Made by a program: the position numbers and the translations under genes
DNA from: Alphaproteobacteria bacterium
GTDB lineage: Bacteria; Pseudomonadota; Alphaproteobacteria; Micropepsales; Micropepsaceae
Reading direction: 5' to 3'
NCBI GenBank assembly: GCA_017308375.1
Contig: JAFKEW010000045.1
Location: 1 to 64,000, forward strand
DNA length: 64,000 bases
The notes under the pieces: generated by a model
The model's input: the letters and a program-made list of their open reading frames with translations, nothing else
What the model was told of the DNA's origin: nothing
The model's database searches: none
Shown here: piece by piece, positions 33,642 through 43,003 of the stretch
How positions within the stretch are numbered: position 1 is the first letter of the stretch
Layout: each line of letters begins with the position of its first letter

Positions 33642-33779
33642 ATGCCGCCTCTGCCGACGGGCACTCCGTTTCCGGCAAGAGGTCCAACGCCGGAGGCAGC
33701 CATGGTTCGTGAACTGCAGATTATAGCCGTTGGTCTCGTATTTGCCTTTCTGGGCGCGATCGTCATCGGCGTCATATGA
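33642..33779 (+). CDS. Small single-span membrane protein, 45 residues or 25 from an internal ATG
   Basis: An open frame of 45 codons: a Pro/Ala/Thr-rich lead of about 20 residues, then MVRELQ followed by an uninterrupted hydrophobic stretch (IIAVGLVFAFLGAIVIGVI) to the stop. This should make one inner-membrane helix. The internal ATG at 33702 is preceded by GGAGG at seven bases, a strong ribosome site, so the 25-residue form may be the real or main product. Similar tiny proteins ending in a VGLVF-type hydrophobic helix are, from memory, common in alphaproteobacteria, with unknown role. It ends 64 bases before the convergent metH stop. Confidence 0.5.
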   Translation: MPPLPTGTPFPARGPTPEAAMVRELQIIAVGLVFAFLGAIVIGVI

Positions 33780-33843
33780 TGACGCTCTTTAATCCGCTTC
33801 GCCAAAAACAAGGTTCCCGGACAGTCCTCAGGACCTATCCATT

Positions 33844-36800
33844 TCACGCGGCACGTAATGGCTCATAATTAAGGATCTGGCTGAGCCAGCGTTCGGTCAA
33901 CGGCACGTCCCATCCCTTTCGCCGCGCGTAATCCTCGATCTGGTCATGATCGATCTTGCCGATCCCGAAATACCGGCTTTCGGGATGCGAGAAATATAGT
34001 CCGCTGACAGACGATCCGGGCCACATGGCAAAGCTTTCCGTCAATTTTATGCCGGCACGCGCTTCCGCGTCGAGCAGCGCAAACAAGGTTTCCTTTTCGG
34101 TGTGATCCGGCTGGGCGGGATAGCCCGGTGCCGGCCGGATGCCGCGATAAGCCTCCGCAATCAACTCATCATTGGTGAAGTGCTCATCCGGCGCATAACC
34201 CCAAAGCTCACGGCGCACGCGCTCATGCATGCATTCGGCAAAGGCTTCCGCCAACCGGTCGGCCAGCGCGCGCATCAGGATCGCGGTATAGTCGTCCTTC
34301 TCCTGTTCAAACTGCTTCGTGTGCATCTCTTCACCAATGCCTGCCGTTACGGCGAAGCCACCGATATAGTCCGCAACACCACTCTCGCGCGGGGCAATGA
34401 AATCCGCCAACGCAAGATTGGCGCGGCCGGCATCCCGCGGCATTTGCTGGCGCAGGGTATGAAGGGTATGGATCGGGAATTTCCGTGCCTTGTCGCCGAA
34501 AATCACGATGTCATCGCCTTCGGCATTGGCAGGCCAGAAGCCGACCGCCGCACGCGCCGTCAACCATTTTTCCTCAATGATTTTCGTCAGCAATTTTTGC
34601 GCATCGCGATAAAGCCCGCGTGCGGCTTCGCCCATCTTGTCGTCTTCCAGAATGGAGGGAAACGGCCCCACCAACTCCCAACTGCGGAAAAATGGTGTCC
34701 AGTCGATATAGCGGGCAATTTCAGACAGATCGTAAGGCCCCAACGCGCGAGCGCCAAAAAAAGACGGTTTCGGTGGCGTATAGCTTTCCCAGTCGGTCTT
34801 CAGCTTGTTCGCCCGCGCCTGCTGCAGGGTAAACCGCCGTCCCGATGCACGATGGCCCGCATGATTGCGGGCAATCTCCTCATACTCCTCCCGAACATGC
34901 CGGGTAAAATCGTCACGCGCAGTCTTGCTCAACAGGTTGGACGCCACCCCTACGGCGCGCGAAGCATCGGTGACATAGACCGCCTGCCCGCGCTTGTAGT
35001 TGGGGCTGATCTTCACCGCCGTGTGCACACGGCTGGTGGTGGCGCCGCCAATCAGAAGCGGAATATCGAAACCCTGCCGTTCCATTTCCGAAGCGACATG
35101 ACACATTTCGTCGAGTGACGGCGTGATGAGACCGGACAATCCAATGATGTTCGCGTTCTTCTCCCGCGCCGTGTCGAGAATCTTCTGCGCCGGTGTCATC
35201 ACGCCCAGATCAATCACCTCGTAGCCGTTGCATTGCAGAACGACGCCGACAATGTTCTTCCCGATGTCATGCACATCGCCCTTGACGGTGGCCATGACGA
35301 TGCGGCCCGTCGGCTCCCGCTGGGTGCCTTCGTCCTGCTCCGCCTCCATAAAGGGGAGGAGATAGGCAACCGCCTTCTTCATCACGCGGGCGGATTTCAC
35401 CACCTGTGGAAGAAACATCTTACCGGAGCCGAACAGATCGCCCACGACATTCATGCCGGCCATCAGAGGGCCTTCAATCACGTCCAGAGGACGCGCCGCC
35501 TTGGCCCGCGCCTCCTCAGTATCTTCGATCACAAAATCGGTGATGCCGTGAACAAGTGCGTGGGTCAGCCGCTCCTCCACAGGAAGGCTGCGCCAGGCTG
35601 CGTCTTCCACCTCTTCCGTAACACCATCGCCCCGATATTTCTGGGCCATATCGAGAAGCCGCTCGGTCGCGTCGGCGCGGCGGTTCAATAAAACATCCTC
35701 CACCGCTTCACGCAGGGGCGTCGGGATATCCTGATAAACCGAGAGCTGGCCCGCATTGACAATGCCCATATCCATGCCGGCACGAATGGCATGGAACAGA
35801 AAGGCCGAATGCATTGCCTCCCGCACCGGTTCATTGCCACGGAAAGAGAACGAAATATTGGAAACACCGCCGGAGATGTGCGCGTGCGGCAGGGCCTCAC
35901 GAATCTTCCTGGTGGCCTCTATATAGGTACGCCCATAGTCATTGTGTTCTTCAATACCAGTGGCGACTGCGAAGATATTCGGATCGAAGATGATGTCTTC
36001 CGGCGGAAAACCGACTTTGTTCACCAGAATATCGTAGGCGCGTTTACAGATTTCGAACTTGCGCTCGATTGTACCGGCCTGCCCCTTCTCATCAAACGCC
36101 ATCACCACCGTCGCCGCGCCATAGCGCAGAATCTTCCGCGCCTGCTCGATGAACGGCCCTTCGCCTTCCTTCAAGCTGATCGAATTGACGATGGACTTTC
36201 CCTGGCAGGCTTTCAGGCCTTCCTCGATCACGCTCCATTTCGAGGAATCGATCATCACCGGCACGCGGGAAATTTCGGGTTCGCCCGCAATCAAATTCAA
36301 GAACCGGCGCATGGCGGCTTCGGAGTCAATCAATCCTTCGTCCATGTTGACGTCGATGATCTGGGCGCCATTCTCGATCTGGCTGCGCGCAACTTCCAGC
36401 GCGGCCTCATAGTCTTCGGCCTTGATCAATTTGCGAAAGCGGGCGGAGCCGGTGATGTTGGTGCGTTCGCCCACATTCACGAAATTGATTTCCGGCGTCA
36501 GCGTAAACGGCTCCAGACCGGATAAGCGCAGATAACGCGGTTTTTCCGGAATCTTGCGCGGCGTAACACCTTTGATCGCCTCGCCGAACGCCTTGATATG
36601 CGCCGGCGTCGTGCCGCAGCAGCCACCAACGATATTGACGAGGCCAGAACGGGCAAACTCCCCGATAAGCGGTGCCATGGAATCCGGCGTGTCGTCGTAA
36701 CCGCCAAATTCGTTGGGCAACCCTGCATTGGGATGCGCGCTGACCAGCGTATCGGCGGTAGCCGCAATTTCACCGATATAGGGGCGAAGCTCTTTGGCGC

Positions 36801-37554
36801 CCAAGGCACAGTTCAGCCCGACCGCAAAAGGATTGGCGTGACGAACGGAATGCCAGAAGGCCTCCGGCGTTTGACCGGTGAGCGTGCGCCCCGAAAGATC
36901 GGTGATGGTGCCGGAAATCCACACCGGAACCCGTTCGCCCAGATCATCAAACGCATCTTCGATCGCTGCAATCGCGGCCTTGGCGTTCAAGGTGTCGAAG
37001 ATCGTTTCGATCATCAACACGTCGCTGCCGCCCGACAGGAGGCCAAGCGCGGCCTCCTTATAAGAAGCGCGAAGCTGATCGAACGTGACGTTGCGGAAGG
37101 CAGGATCATTCACATCCGGTGAAATGGAAGCCGTGCGGTTGGTCGGACCGATCACGCCCGCAACCAGCCGCGGTCGGGATGATGTGGAAGCCGCATCGCA
37201 ACATTCGCGCGCTATGCGGGCCGAAACCTCGTTCATCTCGTGCACCACATGCTCAAGCCCGTAATCGGCCTGCGCGATGGAGGTGGAACTGAACGTATTG
37301 GTCTCAATGAAATCAGCGCCCGCTTCCAGATAGGCGTGACTGATGTCGCGCACGATTTCCGGCCGCGTCAGCGACAGAAGATCATTGTTGCCTTTGAGAT
37401 CGTGCTGGTGATTGTCGAAACGGGTGCCGCGAAAATCGCCTTCGCTCAAGCCATGACCCTGGATCATAACCCCCCAGGAACCATCCAGAAGCAGGATGCG
37501 GGACTTCGCCTCCTCCTTCATCCAGGCGATGCGTGACGGCCGGTCGTAACTCAT
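33844..37554 (-). CDS. metH: Cobalamin-dependent methionine synthase
   Basis: MetH transfers a methyl group from 5-methyl-tetrahydrofolate to homocysteine through cobalamin. All modules are in one 1236-residue chain. The homocysteine domain (to about 330) has the zinc motif [14 protein letters not shown]. The pterin domain (about 345-610) shows [18 protein letters not shown] and [10 protein letters not shown]. Next come a B12 cap, the B12 domain with base-off histidine motif [11 protein letters not shown] near 750, and the C-terminal SAM-binding activation domain (about 890-1225). The ATG at 37554 gives the ATGA overlap with metF; a frame opening 39 bases earlier is less likely. It is the last gene of the arsR/methyltransferase-metF-metH operon. 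Confidence 0.97.
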   Translation of the reverse strand: MSYDRPSRIAWMKEEAKSRILLLDGSWGVMIQGHGLSEGDFRGTRFDNHQHDLKGNNDLLSLTRPEIVRDISHAYLEAGADFIETNTFSSTSIAQADYGLEHVVHEMNEVSARIARECCDAASTSSRPRLVAGVIGPTNRTASISPDVNDPAFRNVTFDQLRASYKEAALGLLSGGSDVLMIETIFDTLNAKAAIAAIEDAFDDLGERVPVWISGTITDLSGRTLTGQTPEAFWHSVRHANPFAVGLNCALGAKELRPYIGEIAATADTLVSAHPNAGLPNEFGGYDDTPDSMAPLIGEFARSGLVNIVGGCCGTTPAHIKAFGEAIKGVTPRKIPEKPRYLRLSGLEPFTLTPEINFVNVGERTNITGSARFRKLIKAEDYEAALEVARSQIENGAQIIDVNMDEGLIDSEAAMRRFLNLIAGEPEISRVPVMIDSSKWSVIEEGLKACQGKSIVNSISLKEGEGPFIEQARKILRYGAATVVMAFDEKGQAGTIERKFEICKRAYDILVNKVGFPPEDIIFDPNIFAVATGIEEHNDYGRTYIEATRKIREALPHAHISGGVSNISFSFRGNEPVREAMHSAFLFHAIRAGMDMGIVNAGQLSVYQDIPTPLREAVEDVLLNRRADATERLLDMAQKYRGDGVTEEVEDAAWRSLPVEERLTHALVHGITDFVIEDTEEARAKAARPLDVIEGPLMAGMNVVGDLFGSGKMFLPQVVKSARVMKKAVAYLLPFMEAEQDEGTQREPTGRIVMATVKGDVHDIGKNIVGVVLQCNGYEVIDLGVMTPAQKILDTAREKNANIIGLSGLITPSLDEMCHVASEMERQGFDIPLLIGGATTSRVHTAVKISPNYKRGQAVYVTDASRAVGVASNLLSKTARDDFTRHVREEYEEIARNHAGHRASGRRFTLQQARANKLKTDWESYTPPKPSFFGARALGPYDLSEIARYIDWTPFFRSWELVGPFPSILEDDKMGEAARGLYRDAQKLLTKIIEEKWLTARAAVGFWPANAEGDDIVIFGDKARKFPIHTLHTLRQQMPRDAGRANLALADFIAPRESGVADYIGGFAVTAGIGEEMHTKQFEQEKDDYTAILMRALADRLAEAFAECMHERVRRELWGYAPDEHFTNDELIAEAYRGIRPAPGYPAQPDHTEKETLFALLDAEARAGIKLTESFAMWPGSSVSGLYFSHPESRYFGIGKIDHDQIEDYARRKGWDVPLTERWLSQILNYEPLRAA

Positions 37555-38438
37555 GATGAGACTTTCTTCGGTTGCAGCCCCAGGATGCGGCATGCCGCAT
37601 AAGTGAGATCTGCCTGGTTGAGTGTGTAAAAGTGAAATTGGTCGAAGCCGCGGTTTCGCAGCTCCGTGACTTGTTCGGCAAGAACGGCTGCGGCAACGAT
37701 TTTTCTGGTGTCGGACTCCGTTTCGAGACCTTCATAGAGCCAGAGCAGCCACTCCGGCACGCTGGCCCCGGCCTTCGTCGCCATGCGGGCAATGCCGTTG
37801 ATGTTCGTGGTGGGAATGATCCCGGGCACGATGGGGACTTTGATACCCGCATCCACCGCACGATCGCGGAAACGCGCGACATGATCGCTTTCAAATCCGA
37901 ACTGCGTCAGCGCCCGGGTCGCGCCGGCATCGATCTTCCGTTTAAGCAGGTCGATGTCATGATCCAACGATTGTGAATCGGGGTGCCGTTCGGGATAGGC
38001 CGAAACGCTGACCTCAAACGGTGCGAGGTGCCGGATTCCCGCAATCAGATCCGGGGTCGAGGCATAGCCTTCCGGATGCGGGCAGTAAGGCCCTTCCATA
38101 TTCGGCATGTCACCGCGCAAAGCCACGATGTGGCGAACACCGGCATCCCAATAGCGTTGAACGATTTCATCGATTTCACAGCGCGGCGAGGCCACACACG
38201 TCAGATGCGCAGCGGGTGACAGCGTGGTCTCATCCACAATGCGTTTTACCGTGGCGTGGGTCCGGTCACGTGTGGAGCCGCCCGCACCATAGGTGACGGA
38301 GACAAAAGCCGGGGCAAGCGGTTCAAGCCGCCGTATGGCGCGCCACAACGCTTCCTCCGCCTCCGCAGTCTTTGGCGGCGAGAATTCGAACGACACCTTC
38401 AGCGGGTGCCGGTTGGCAGGGAGATCCCTCAGGCTCAT
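37551..38438 (-). CDS. metF: 5,10-methylenetetrahydrofolate reductase
   Basis: MetF is the FAD enzyme that makes 5-methyl-tetrahydrofolate, the methyl donor used by the MetH encoded next. The 295-residue TIM barrel begins with [18 protein letters not shown] containing the catalytic glutamate. It has [19 protein letters not shown] near 50, [16 protein letters not shown] and VALRGDMPN, and later [13 protein letters not shown] and PGIIPTTNI. Length is normal. It overlaps the regulator upstream and metH downstream by four bases on each side. Confidence 0.96.
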   Translation of the reverse strand: MSLRDLPANRHPLKVSFEFSPPKTAEAEEALWRAIRRLEPLAPAFVSVTYGAGGSTRDRTHATVKRIVDETTLSPAAHLTCVASPRCEIDEIVQRYWDAGVRHIVALRGDMPNMEGPYCPHPEGYASTPDLIAGIRHLAPFEVSVSAYPERHPDSQSLDHDIDLLKRKIDAGATRALTQFGFESDHVARFRDRAVDAGIKVPIVPGIIPTTNINGIARMATKAGASVPEWLLWLYEGLETESDTRKIVAAAVLAEQVTELRNRGFDQFHFYTLNQADLTYAACRILGLQPKKVSS

Positions 38439-39412
38439 GCAGCTTCCTGTTTGCGGATCGAAGCGGCGCGGGCGAGCCAGATTTTGACCGTGAGCTTGTT
38501 GCCGTCCTGCACCATCGGGGCAATCGCTTCGTTTGTTTCATGTTGCAGGCCCGCCGCATCAAACCAGGCGCCAACCTCGTGATCCGAGAAGCCAAGACGG
38601 CGGTGGGCATATTCATCACGCAGAAATTCGAGGTCGTGGGGCGCAAAATCTGCGATCAGAACGCGCCCGCCCGGGCGCAGGACGCGCGCAGCTTCCAGCA
38701 CGGCGGATTGCGGATCATCCAGGAAATGGAGAACCTGATGAAACAGGACGACATCGAACCCCTTGAGCATCGAGCCCGCCCCGAACGGCAAACGATAGGC
38801 ATCGGCCAGCCGCACCTGGCAATGTTTCAAGCCGGCGCGGGACAGCCGGTCCCGTGCGATGGCCAGCATTTCCGGGCTGACATCCACACCAACAGCATGA
38901 TCAATATGTGGGCCAAGCAATTCCAGCATGCGGCCAGTGCCCGTACCGGCATCGAGCAAATGCGCAATGGGTTGACCGGAGACAAGACGTAAAATGGCCG
39001 CCTCCACCTTCGCATCAGGGGCGTGCAACGCACGAATTCTCTCCCACTCCGCAGCATTCGCCTTGAAAAAGGCCGCCGCTTTTGCGGCGCGCGCCTCGCG
39101 CACGGCAGCAAGGCGGGCATGGTCGCCCGCCAGCAAAGGTGATGTTTTGGCGGAAAGCCCTGCAATCGTGGCCGAAAGCTGGGCCGCGCCGTGCTGTTCT
39201 GCCGCGCGATAGAATACCCAGCTTCCTTCCTTGAAGCGGTCGATCAATCGCGCCTCGCACAGGAGCTTCAGATGGCGGGAAACACGCGGCTGGCTCTGCC
39301 CCAGAATTTCGGTGAGTTCGCTGACCGTCAGTTCCGCTTCTCGCAGCAACATCAGGAGGCGCAAACGGGTCGGGTCCCCCGCCGCACGCAACATGGCTAC
39401 CACCTGATCCAA
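38435..39412 (-). CDS. ArsR-family regulator fused to a SAM-dependent methyltransferase
   Basis: The 325 residues join an N-terminal winged-helix ArsR domain (about 1-90, with ILGQSQPRVSRHLKLLCEARL as recognition region) to a class I methyltransferase. That domain has SAM motif I HLLDAGTGTGRMLELLGPH near 145, then GVDVSPEMLAIAR and DVVLFHQVLHFLDDP. No metal-binding cysteine cluster is seen. It heads the metF-metH operon and overlaps metF by four bases, so a plausible role is sensing SAM or a related metabolite and repressing methionine synthesis. That is inference. The start is TTG, supported by GGGAG six bases upstream; the next ATG is 18 bases on. A 7-6-7 palindrome lies upstream. Confidence 0.85.
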   Translation of the reverse strand: MDQVVAMLRAAGDPTRLRLLMLLREAELTVSELTEILGQSQPRVSRHLKLLCEARLIDRFKEGSWVFYRAAEQHGAAQLSATIAGLSAKTSPLLAGDHARLAAVREARAAKAAAFFKANAAEWERIRALHAPDAKVEAAILRLVSGQPIAHLLDAGTGTGRMLELLGPHIDHAVGVDVSPEMLAIARDRLSRAGLKHCQVRLADAYRLPFGAGSMLKGFDVVLFHQVLHFLDDPQSAVLEAARVLRPGGRVLIADFAPHDLEFLRDEYAHRRLGFSDHEVGAWFDAAGLQHETNEAIAPMVQDGNKLTVKIWLARAASIRKQEAA

Positions 39413-39439
39413 CCGATGCTCCCGAACAGTCCAAATATC

Positions 39440-39459
39440 ATATAAACATATCTTTATAT
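39440..39459. promoter_or_regulatory. Palindromic operator candidate for the ArsR-type regulator
   Basis: ATATAAA at 39440-39446 and TTTATAT at 39453-39459 form a 7-bp inverted repeat with a 6-bp spacer in an A/T island, 28-47 bases before the TTG start. ArsR-family proteins bind A/T-rich palindromes of this size, usually over the promoter. Autoregulation is inferred. Confidence 0.5.
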
Positions 39460-39667
39460 ACGTATGCTAACAACAGTCAAGACATTGCAATGTGACTCAG
39501 GTCCCTGTCAAAACGCGCCCAGATGCAGGAAATTTCGGGACGTGGTAGGCAATCTTAACGGGAATGGTGAACGATTCCCGGCAGTTCGGGTAATCTAACC
39601 GGCAAGGCTCCCTATATAGAGCCGAGCGGGCGTGGGAATGCGCCTCGTGCGCTGAGGGATGACAGTG

Positions 39668-40387
39668 ATGAAGGTGCTGAGAAATCTAAGCATAGTGTGT
39701 GCAAGCCTGTGGCTTGCCGCATGCTCGACGACAGGCGGCAATCCGGCTGCAAACGATCCCTATGAAGCCACGAATCGCGAAATCTTCGATTTCGATATGC
39801 GGCTGGACCGCCATGTTCTGTTGCCGACCGCAGCGCTTTACGCCCAGGTCGTGCCGGAGCCGGCGCGCGACGGCGTCCACAATTTTCTGCAAAATCTCGA
39901 TTTGCCGGTAACCTTTGCGAATGATCTGCTGCAGGGTGAAACGACACGCGGCAGCGAGACTTTCGCGCGATTTTTCGTCAACACCACGTTCGGGCTCGGC
40001 GGCCTGTTTGATGTCGCCACCCGTTGGGGCATTCCCAACCACAGCGAAGATTTCGGCCAGACATTGGCGGTGTGGGGTGCCGGCGAAGGCCCTTACCTGG
40101 TGTTGCCGTTTGGCGGCCCAAGCAACCCGCGCGACTTCGCCGGAAACATCATCGACAACGCTTTCGATCCCACGACCTATATTGCCTACAACTACAAATT
40201 CTATTGGTCGGTCGGCCGCACACTGGTGCACGTGATCGATGTGCGCGCGCGCAGTGCCTCTCTTCTGCAGACGATCGAGCGCGGCTCGGTCGACTATTAT
40301 GCCTCGGTTCGCAGCCTTTACCGGCAGAACCGGCAGAACGAGATCAACAACGGCAAGGTGAATCTGGAGAATCTTCCGGAATTCTAA
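39668..40387 (+). CDS. mlaA: Outer-membrane lipid asymmetry lipoprotein MlaA
   Basis: MlaA (VacJ) is an outer-membrane lipoprotein that removes misplaced phospholipids from the outer leaflet and hands them to MlaC. The 239-residue product has a signal peptide with lipobox LAAC. Family landmarks follow: DPYEATNREIFDFDMRLDR, FLQNLDLPVTFANDLLQG, FFVNTTFGLGGLFDVATR, EDFGQTLAVWG and YLVLPFGGPSNPRDFAG. The ATG at 39668 is nine bases after GAGGG; an ATG nine bases earlier is the alternative. mlaC follows, whereas the inner-membrane ABC part (mlaFEDB) is not in the window. Confidence 0.93.
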   Translation: MKVLRNLSIVCASLWLAACSTTGGNPAANDPYEATNREIFDFDMRLDRHVLLPTAALYAQVVPEPARDGVHNFLQNLDLPVTFANDLLQGETTRGSETFARFFVNTTFGLGGLFDVATRWGIPNHSEDFGQTLAVWGAGEGPYLVLPFGGPSNPRDFAGNIIDNAFDPTTYIAYNYKFYWSVGRTLVHVIDVRARSASLLQTIERGSVDYYASVRSLYRQNRQNEINNGKVNLENLPEF

Positions 40388-40475
40388 AAGCCCTGCCGCT
40401 GCGCGGTCTTGCCATGAACATGCCATAAGGGCCACACACGATGGCGGGCTCACGTTGCAGAATGGAACTCTGTCG

Positions 40476-41180
40476 ATGCAAATCACGTCATCCGCCGCCT
40501 TGAACCACTTTCGCATGCCGGTACGGGAACCGTTCCGGGCATTGTTCCTGGGCGCATTGATCTCGGCGCTTGCCCTTATGCTTGCGGGCACGCCTGCGCG
40601 CGCCGAAGCCAATCCCGAACAGTTTGTTGCCGTCAACATCCAGAAGGGGTTCAACATCCTGAACGACAGGTCCCTTCCCGATGCCAGGCGGCGCGCAGAA
40701 TTCCGCGACTTTCTGATTTCTCTGACCGATATAAGGCGTATCGGCCTGTTCACCCTGGGGCCGGCCAGACGTAGCGCCTCGCCGCAGGATGTGGATGCCT
40801 TCGTCGACGCCTTCCGGGATTTTGCCGTAGCAATTTATGAGAGCCGCCTGTCTGCCTTTTCCGGTCAGACGCTGAAAGTCACCGGATCATCAGAAGTGGG
40901 ACCCGGTGACACTGTGGTGCACACCCAAATGGTCGATCCGCGCGCATCAGGCCAGCCGCCGCTGAATGTGGATTTCCGCGTCTCACATCGAAATGGCAAA
41001 TTCAGCGTCATCGACGTCAGCGTTGCGGGCATCTGGCTTGCGATCGAAGAGCGTGACCAGTTCGCATCATTCCTGAACGACAACGGCAACAATGTCGGCG
41101 CGCTTGCGCGGCACTTGCGCGATATGACACGCCAGATCCGCAATGGCGCCGCGCCACAGACCGCAGACCACGGTGGCTGA
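40476..41180 (+). CDS. mlaC: Periplasmic phospholipid carrier, MlaC family
   Basis: MlaC proteins carry phospholipids across the periplasm between MlaA and the MlaFEDB transporter. The product of about 234 residues has a cleavable signal peptide ending TPARA near residue 42. The tolerance-protein domain follows, with FRDFLISLTDIRRIGLFTLGP, DFAVAIYESRLSAFSGQTLKV and VDFRVSHRNGKFSVIDVSVAGIWLAIEERDQF. A TTG-initiated frame 21 bases upstream and an ATG 39 bases downstream are alternatives. It lies 88 bases after mlaA on the same strand, fitting a two-gene unit. A second family member (hpnM) is at 58 kb. Confidence 0.85.
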   Translation: MQITSSAALNHFRMPVREPFRALFLGALISALALMLAGTPARAEANPEQFVAVNIQKGFNILNDRSLPDARRRAEFRDFLISLTDIRRIGLFTLGPARRSASPQDVDAFVDAFRDFAVAIYESRLSAFSGQTLKVTGSSEVGPGDTVVHTQMVDPRASGQPPLNVDFRVSHRNGKFSVIDVSVAGIWLAIEERDQFASFLNDNGNNVGALARHLRDMTRQIRNGAAPQTADHGG

Positions 41181-41212
41181 CAAATAGCACGCCGGGATCT
41201 GCGTCCCCTTGT

Positions 41213-42874
41213 TCAGGCGCGGGTGAAGCGCTTGTATTTGATGCGATGGGGCTGATCGGCGTCGACGCCAAGACGGCGTTTGCGGTCAGCCTCATAATCC
41301 TGGTAGTTGCCCTCGAACCATTCGACATGGCTGTCGCCCTCAAAGGCCAGCATGTGCGTGGCAATGCGGTCCAGGAACCAGCGGTCATGGCTGATGATCA
41401 TGGCGCAGCCCGCAAAATCCTCGAGAGCGGCTTCCAGTGCGCGCAAGGTTTCGACATCGAGGTCGTTGGTCGGTTCGTCAAGCAGAAGAAGATTGGCACC
41501 GGTCTTGAGCATCTTGGCGAGATGAACCCGATTGCGCTCACCGCCCGACAGCTGCCCCACCTTCTTCTGCTGGTCGCCGCTTTTGAAATTGAAGGCGCCG
41601 ACATAGGCACGTGAAGGCATGGTGCGCTTGGCACCCAGTTCCAGCACATCGGCACCACCTGAGATCTCTTCCCAGACAGTCTTGTTGGGATCGAGCGCAT
41701 CGCGCGATTGATCGACATAGCCAAGCTGCACCGTTTCGCCCACGTGCAGGCTGCCGCTATCCGGCTTCTCCTGCCCGGTGAGGATACGGAACAATGTGGT
41801 TTTGCCGGCGCCGTTGGGGCCGATAACCCCAACGATGCCGCCCGGCGGCAGAGTGAAATTGACACCTTCAAACAGAATCCGGTCTTCAAAGGCCTTGGTC
41901 AGACCTTCCGCTTCCACAACCACAGAACCAAGCCGCGGTCCGGCAGGAATGACGATCTGGGCCGGGCCCTGACGCTGTTCCTGAGATTTCGCCAACAAAT
42001 CCTCGTAAGCCGTGATGCGGGCCTTTGACTTTGCCTGCCGTGCACGCGGGCTTTGCTGAATCCATTCGCGTTCGCGCGCAAGCGTGCGTTCGCGGGCCTC
42101 CTCCTCCTTGCCTTCCTGCAGCAGGCGCTTTTCCTGCACTGCGAGAAACGACGTGTAATTGCCCTCGTGCGGGATACCGCGGCCGCGATCCAATTCCAGA
42201 ATCCACCCGGTGACGTTGTCCAGAAAATAGCGATCGTGGGTGACAAGGATCACGCAGCCCTTGTACTCGCGCAGCGTGTGTTCCAGCCAGGCGACCGATT
42301 CCGCATCAAGATGGTTGGTCGGTTCGTCCAGAAGCAGAATATCCGGCGCTTCCAGCAACAGTTTACAAAGTGCGACGCGGCGCTTTTCACCACCCGAGAG
42401 GGTTGCAACATCGGCATCGCCATCCGGGCAGCGGAGCGCATCCATCGCCTGGTCGATCTGGCTGTCGAGATCCCAAAGCCCCTGCGCCTCGATCTGGTCC
42501 TGCAGGGCCGCCATTTCATCGGCGGTCTCATCGGAGTAATTGGCCGCAATCTCGTTGAAGCGATCGAGCAGCGCCTTCTTTTCGGCAACCCCATCCATCA
42601 CATTGCCGCGAACATCCTTGGCGGTGTCGAGCTGCGGTTCCTGCGGCAGATAACCCATCCGGATGCCGTCAGCGGCCCAGGCTTCGCCGGTAAAATCCTT
42701 GTCGATCCCGGCCATGATCCGCATCAGGGTCGATTTACCGGCGCCATTGACGCCGACAATGCCGATCTTGGCGCCGGGATAAAACGACAGCCAGATGTCC
42801 TTGAGAACCTGGCGCCCGCCGGGATAGGTCTTCGACAGACCTTTCATCACAAACACATATTGCGGGCCTGCCAT
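41213..42874 (-). CDS. ettA: Energy-dependent translational throttle ABC-F protein
   Basis: EttA is a ribosome-binding ABC-F ATPase that gates entry into elongation according to ATP/ADP level. From [13 protein letters not shown] the product has 553 residues, the usual length. Both nucleotide domains are complete: Walker [10 protein letters not shown] near 40 and GPNGAGKTT near 335; signatures [20 protein letters not shown] and [15 protein letters not shown]; Walker [18 protein letters not shown] and [15 protein letters not shown]. The P-site tRNA interaction linker between them is rich in Arg/Lys/Glu. The frame opens 75 bases earlier without family similarity. Confidence 0.94.
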   Translation of the reverse strand: MAGPQYVFVMKGLSKTYPGGRQVLKDIWLSFYPGAKIGIVGVNGAGKSTLMRIMAGIDKDFTGEAWAADGIRMGYLPQEPQLDTAKDVRGNVMDGVAEKKALLDRFNEIAANYSDETADEMAALQDQIEAQGLWDLDSQIDQAMDALRCPDGDADVATLSGGEKRRVALCKLLLEAPDILLLDEPTNHLDAESVAWLEHTLREYKGCVILVTHDRYFLDNVTGWILELDRGRGIPHEGNYTSFLAVQEKRLLQEGKEEEARERTLAREREWIQQSPRARQAKSKARITAYEDLLAKSQEQRQGPAQIVIPAGPRLGSVVVEAEGLTKAFEDRILFEGVNFTLPPGGIVGVIGPNGAGKTTLFRILTGQEKPDSGSLHVGETVQLGYVDQSRDALDPNKTVWEEISGGADVLELGAKRTMPSRAYVGAFNFKSGDQQKKVGQLSGGERNRVHLAKMLKTGANLLLLDEPTNDLDVETLRALEAALEDFAGCAMIISHDRWFLDRIATHMLAFEGDSHVEWFEGNYQDYEADRKRRLGVDADQPHRIKYKRFTRA

Positions 42875-43003
42875 GGCCACTCCTTTCACAACATCCAAGA
42901 AGACGCGGGTTTTACCCAAGCACTGCGCAAGCTGCAAACGCGCACGCAACGGCGCGGAAATCGCTGCCGGAGCTTACGAGGGCCTCGCAGCGGCCGGTCG
43001 CGG

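Noticed and set aside
33368..33847. Minus-strand frame across the djlA-metH gap
   Set aside because: No family features, and the plus strand reads as oxoprolinase remnants and a small membrane protein.
39413..39667. SAM riboswitch ahead of the methionine operon
   Set aside because: No SAM-I or SAM-II core could be fitted; a protein operator explains the palindrome better.
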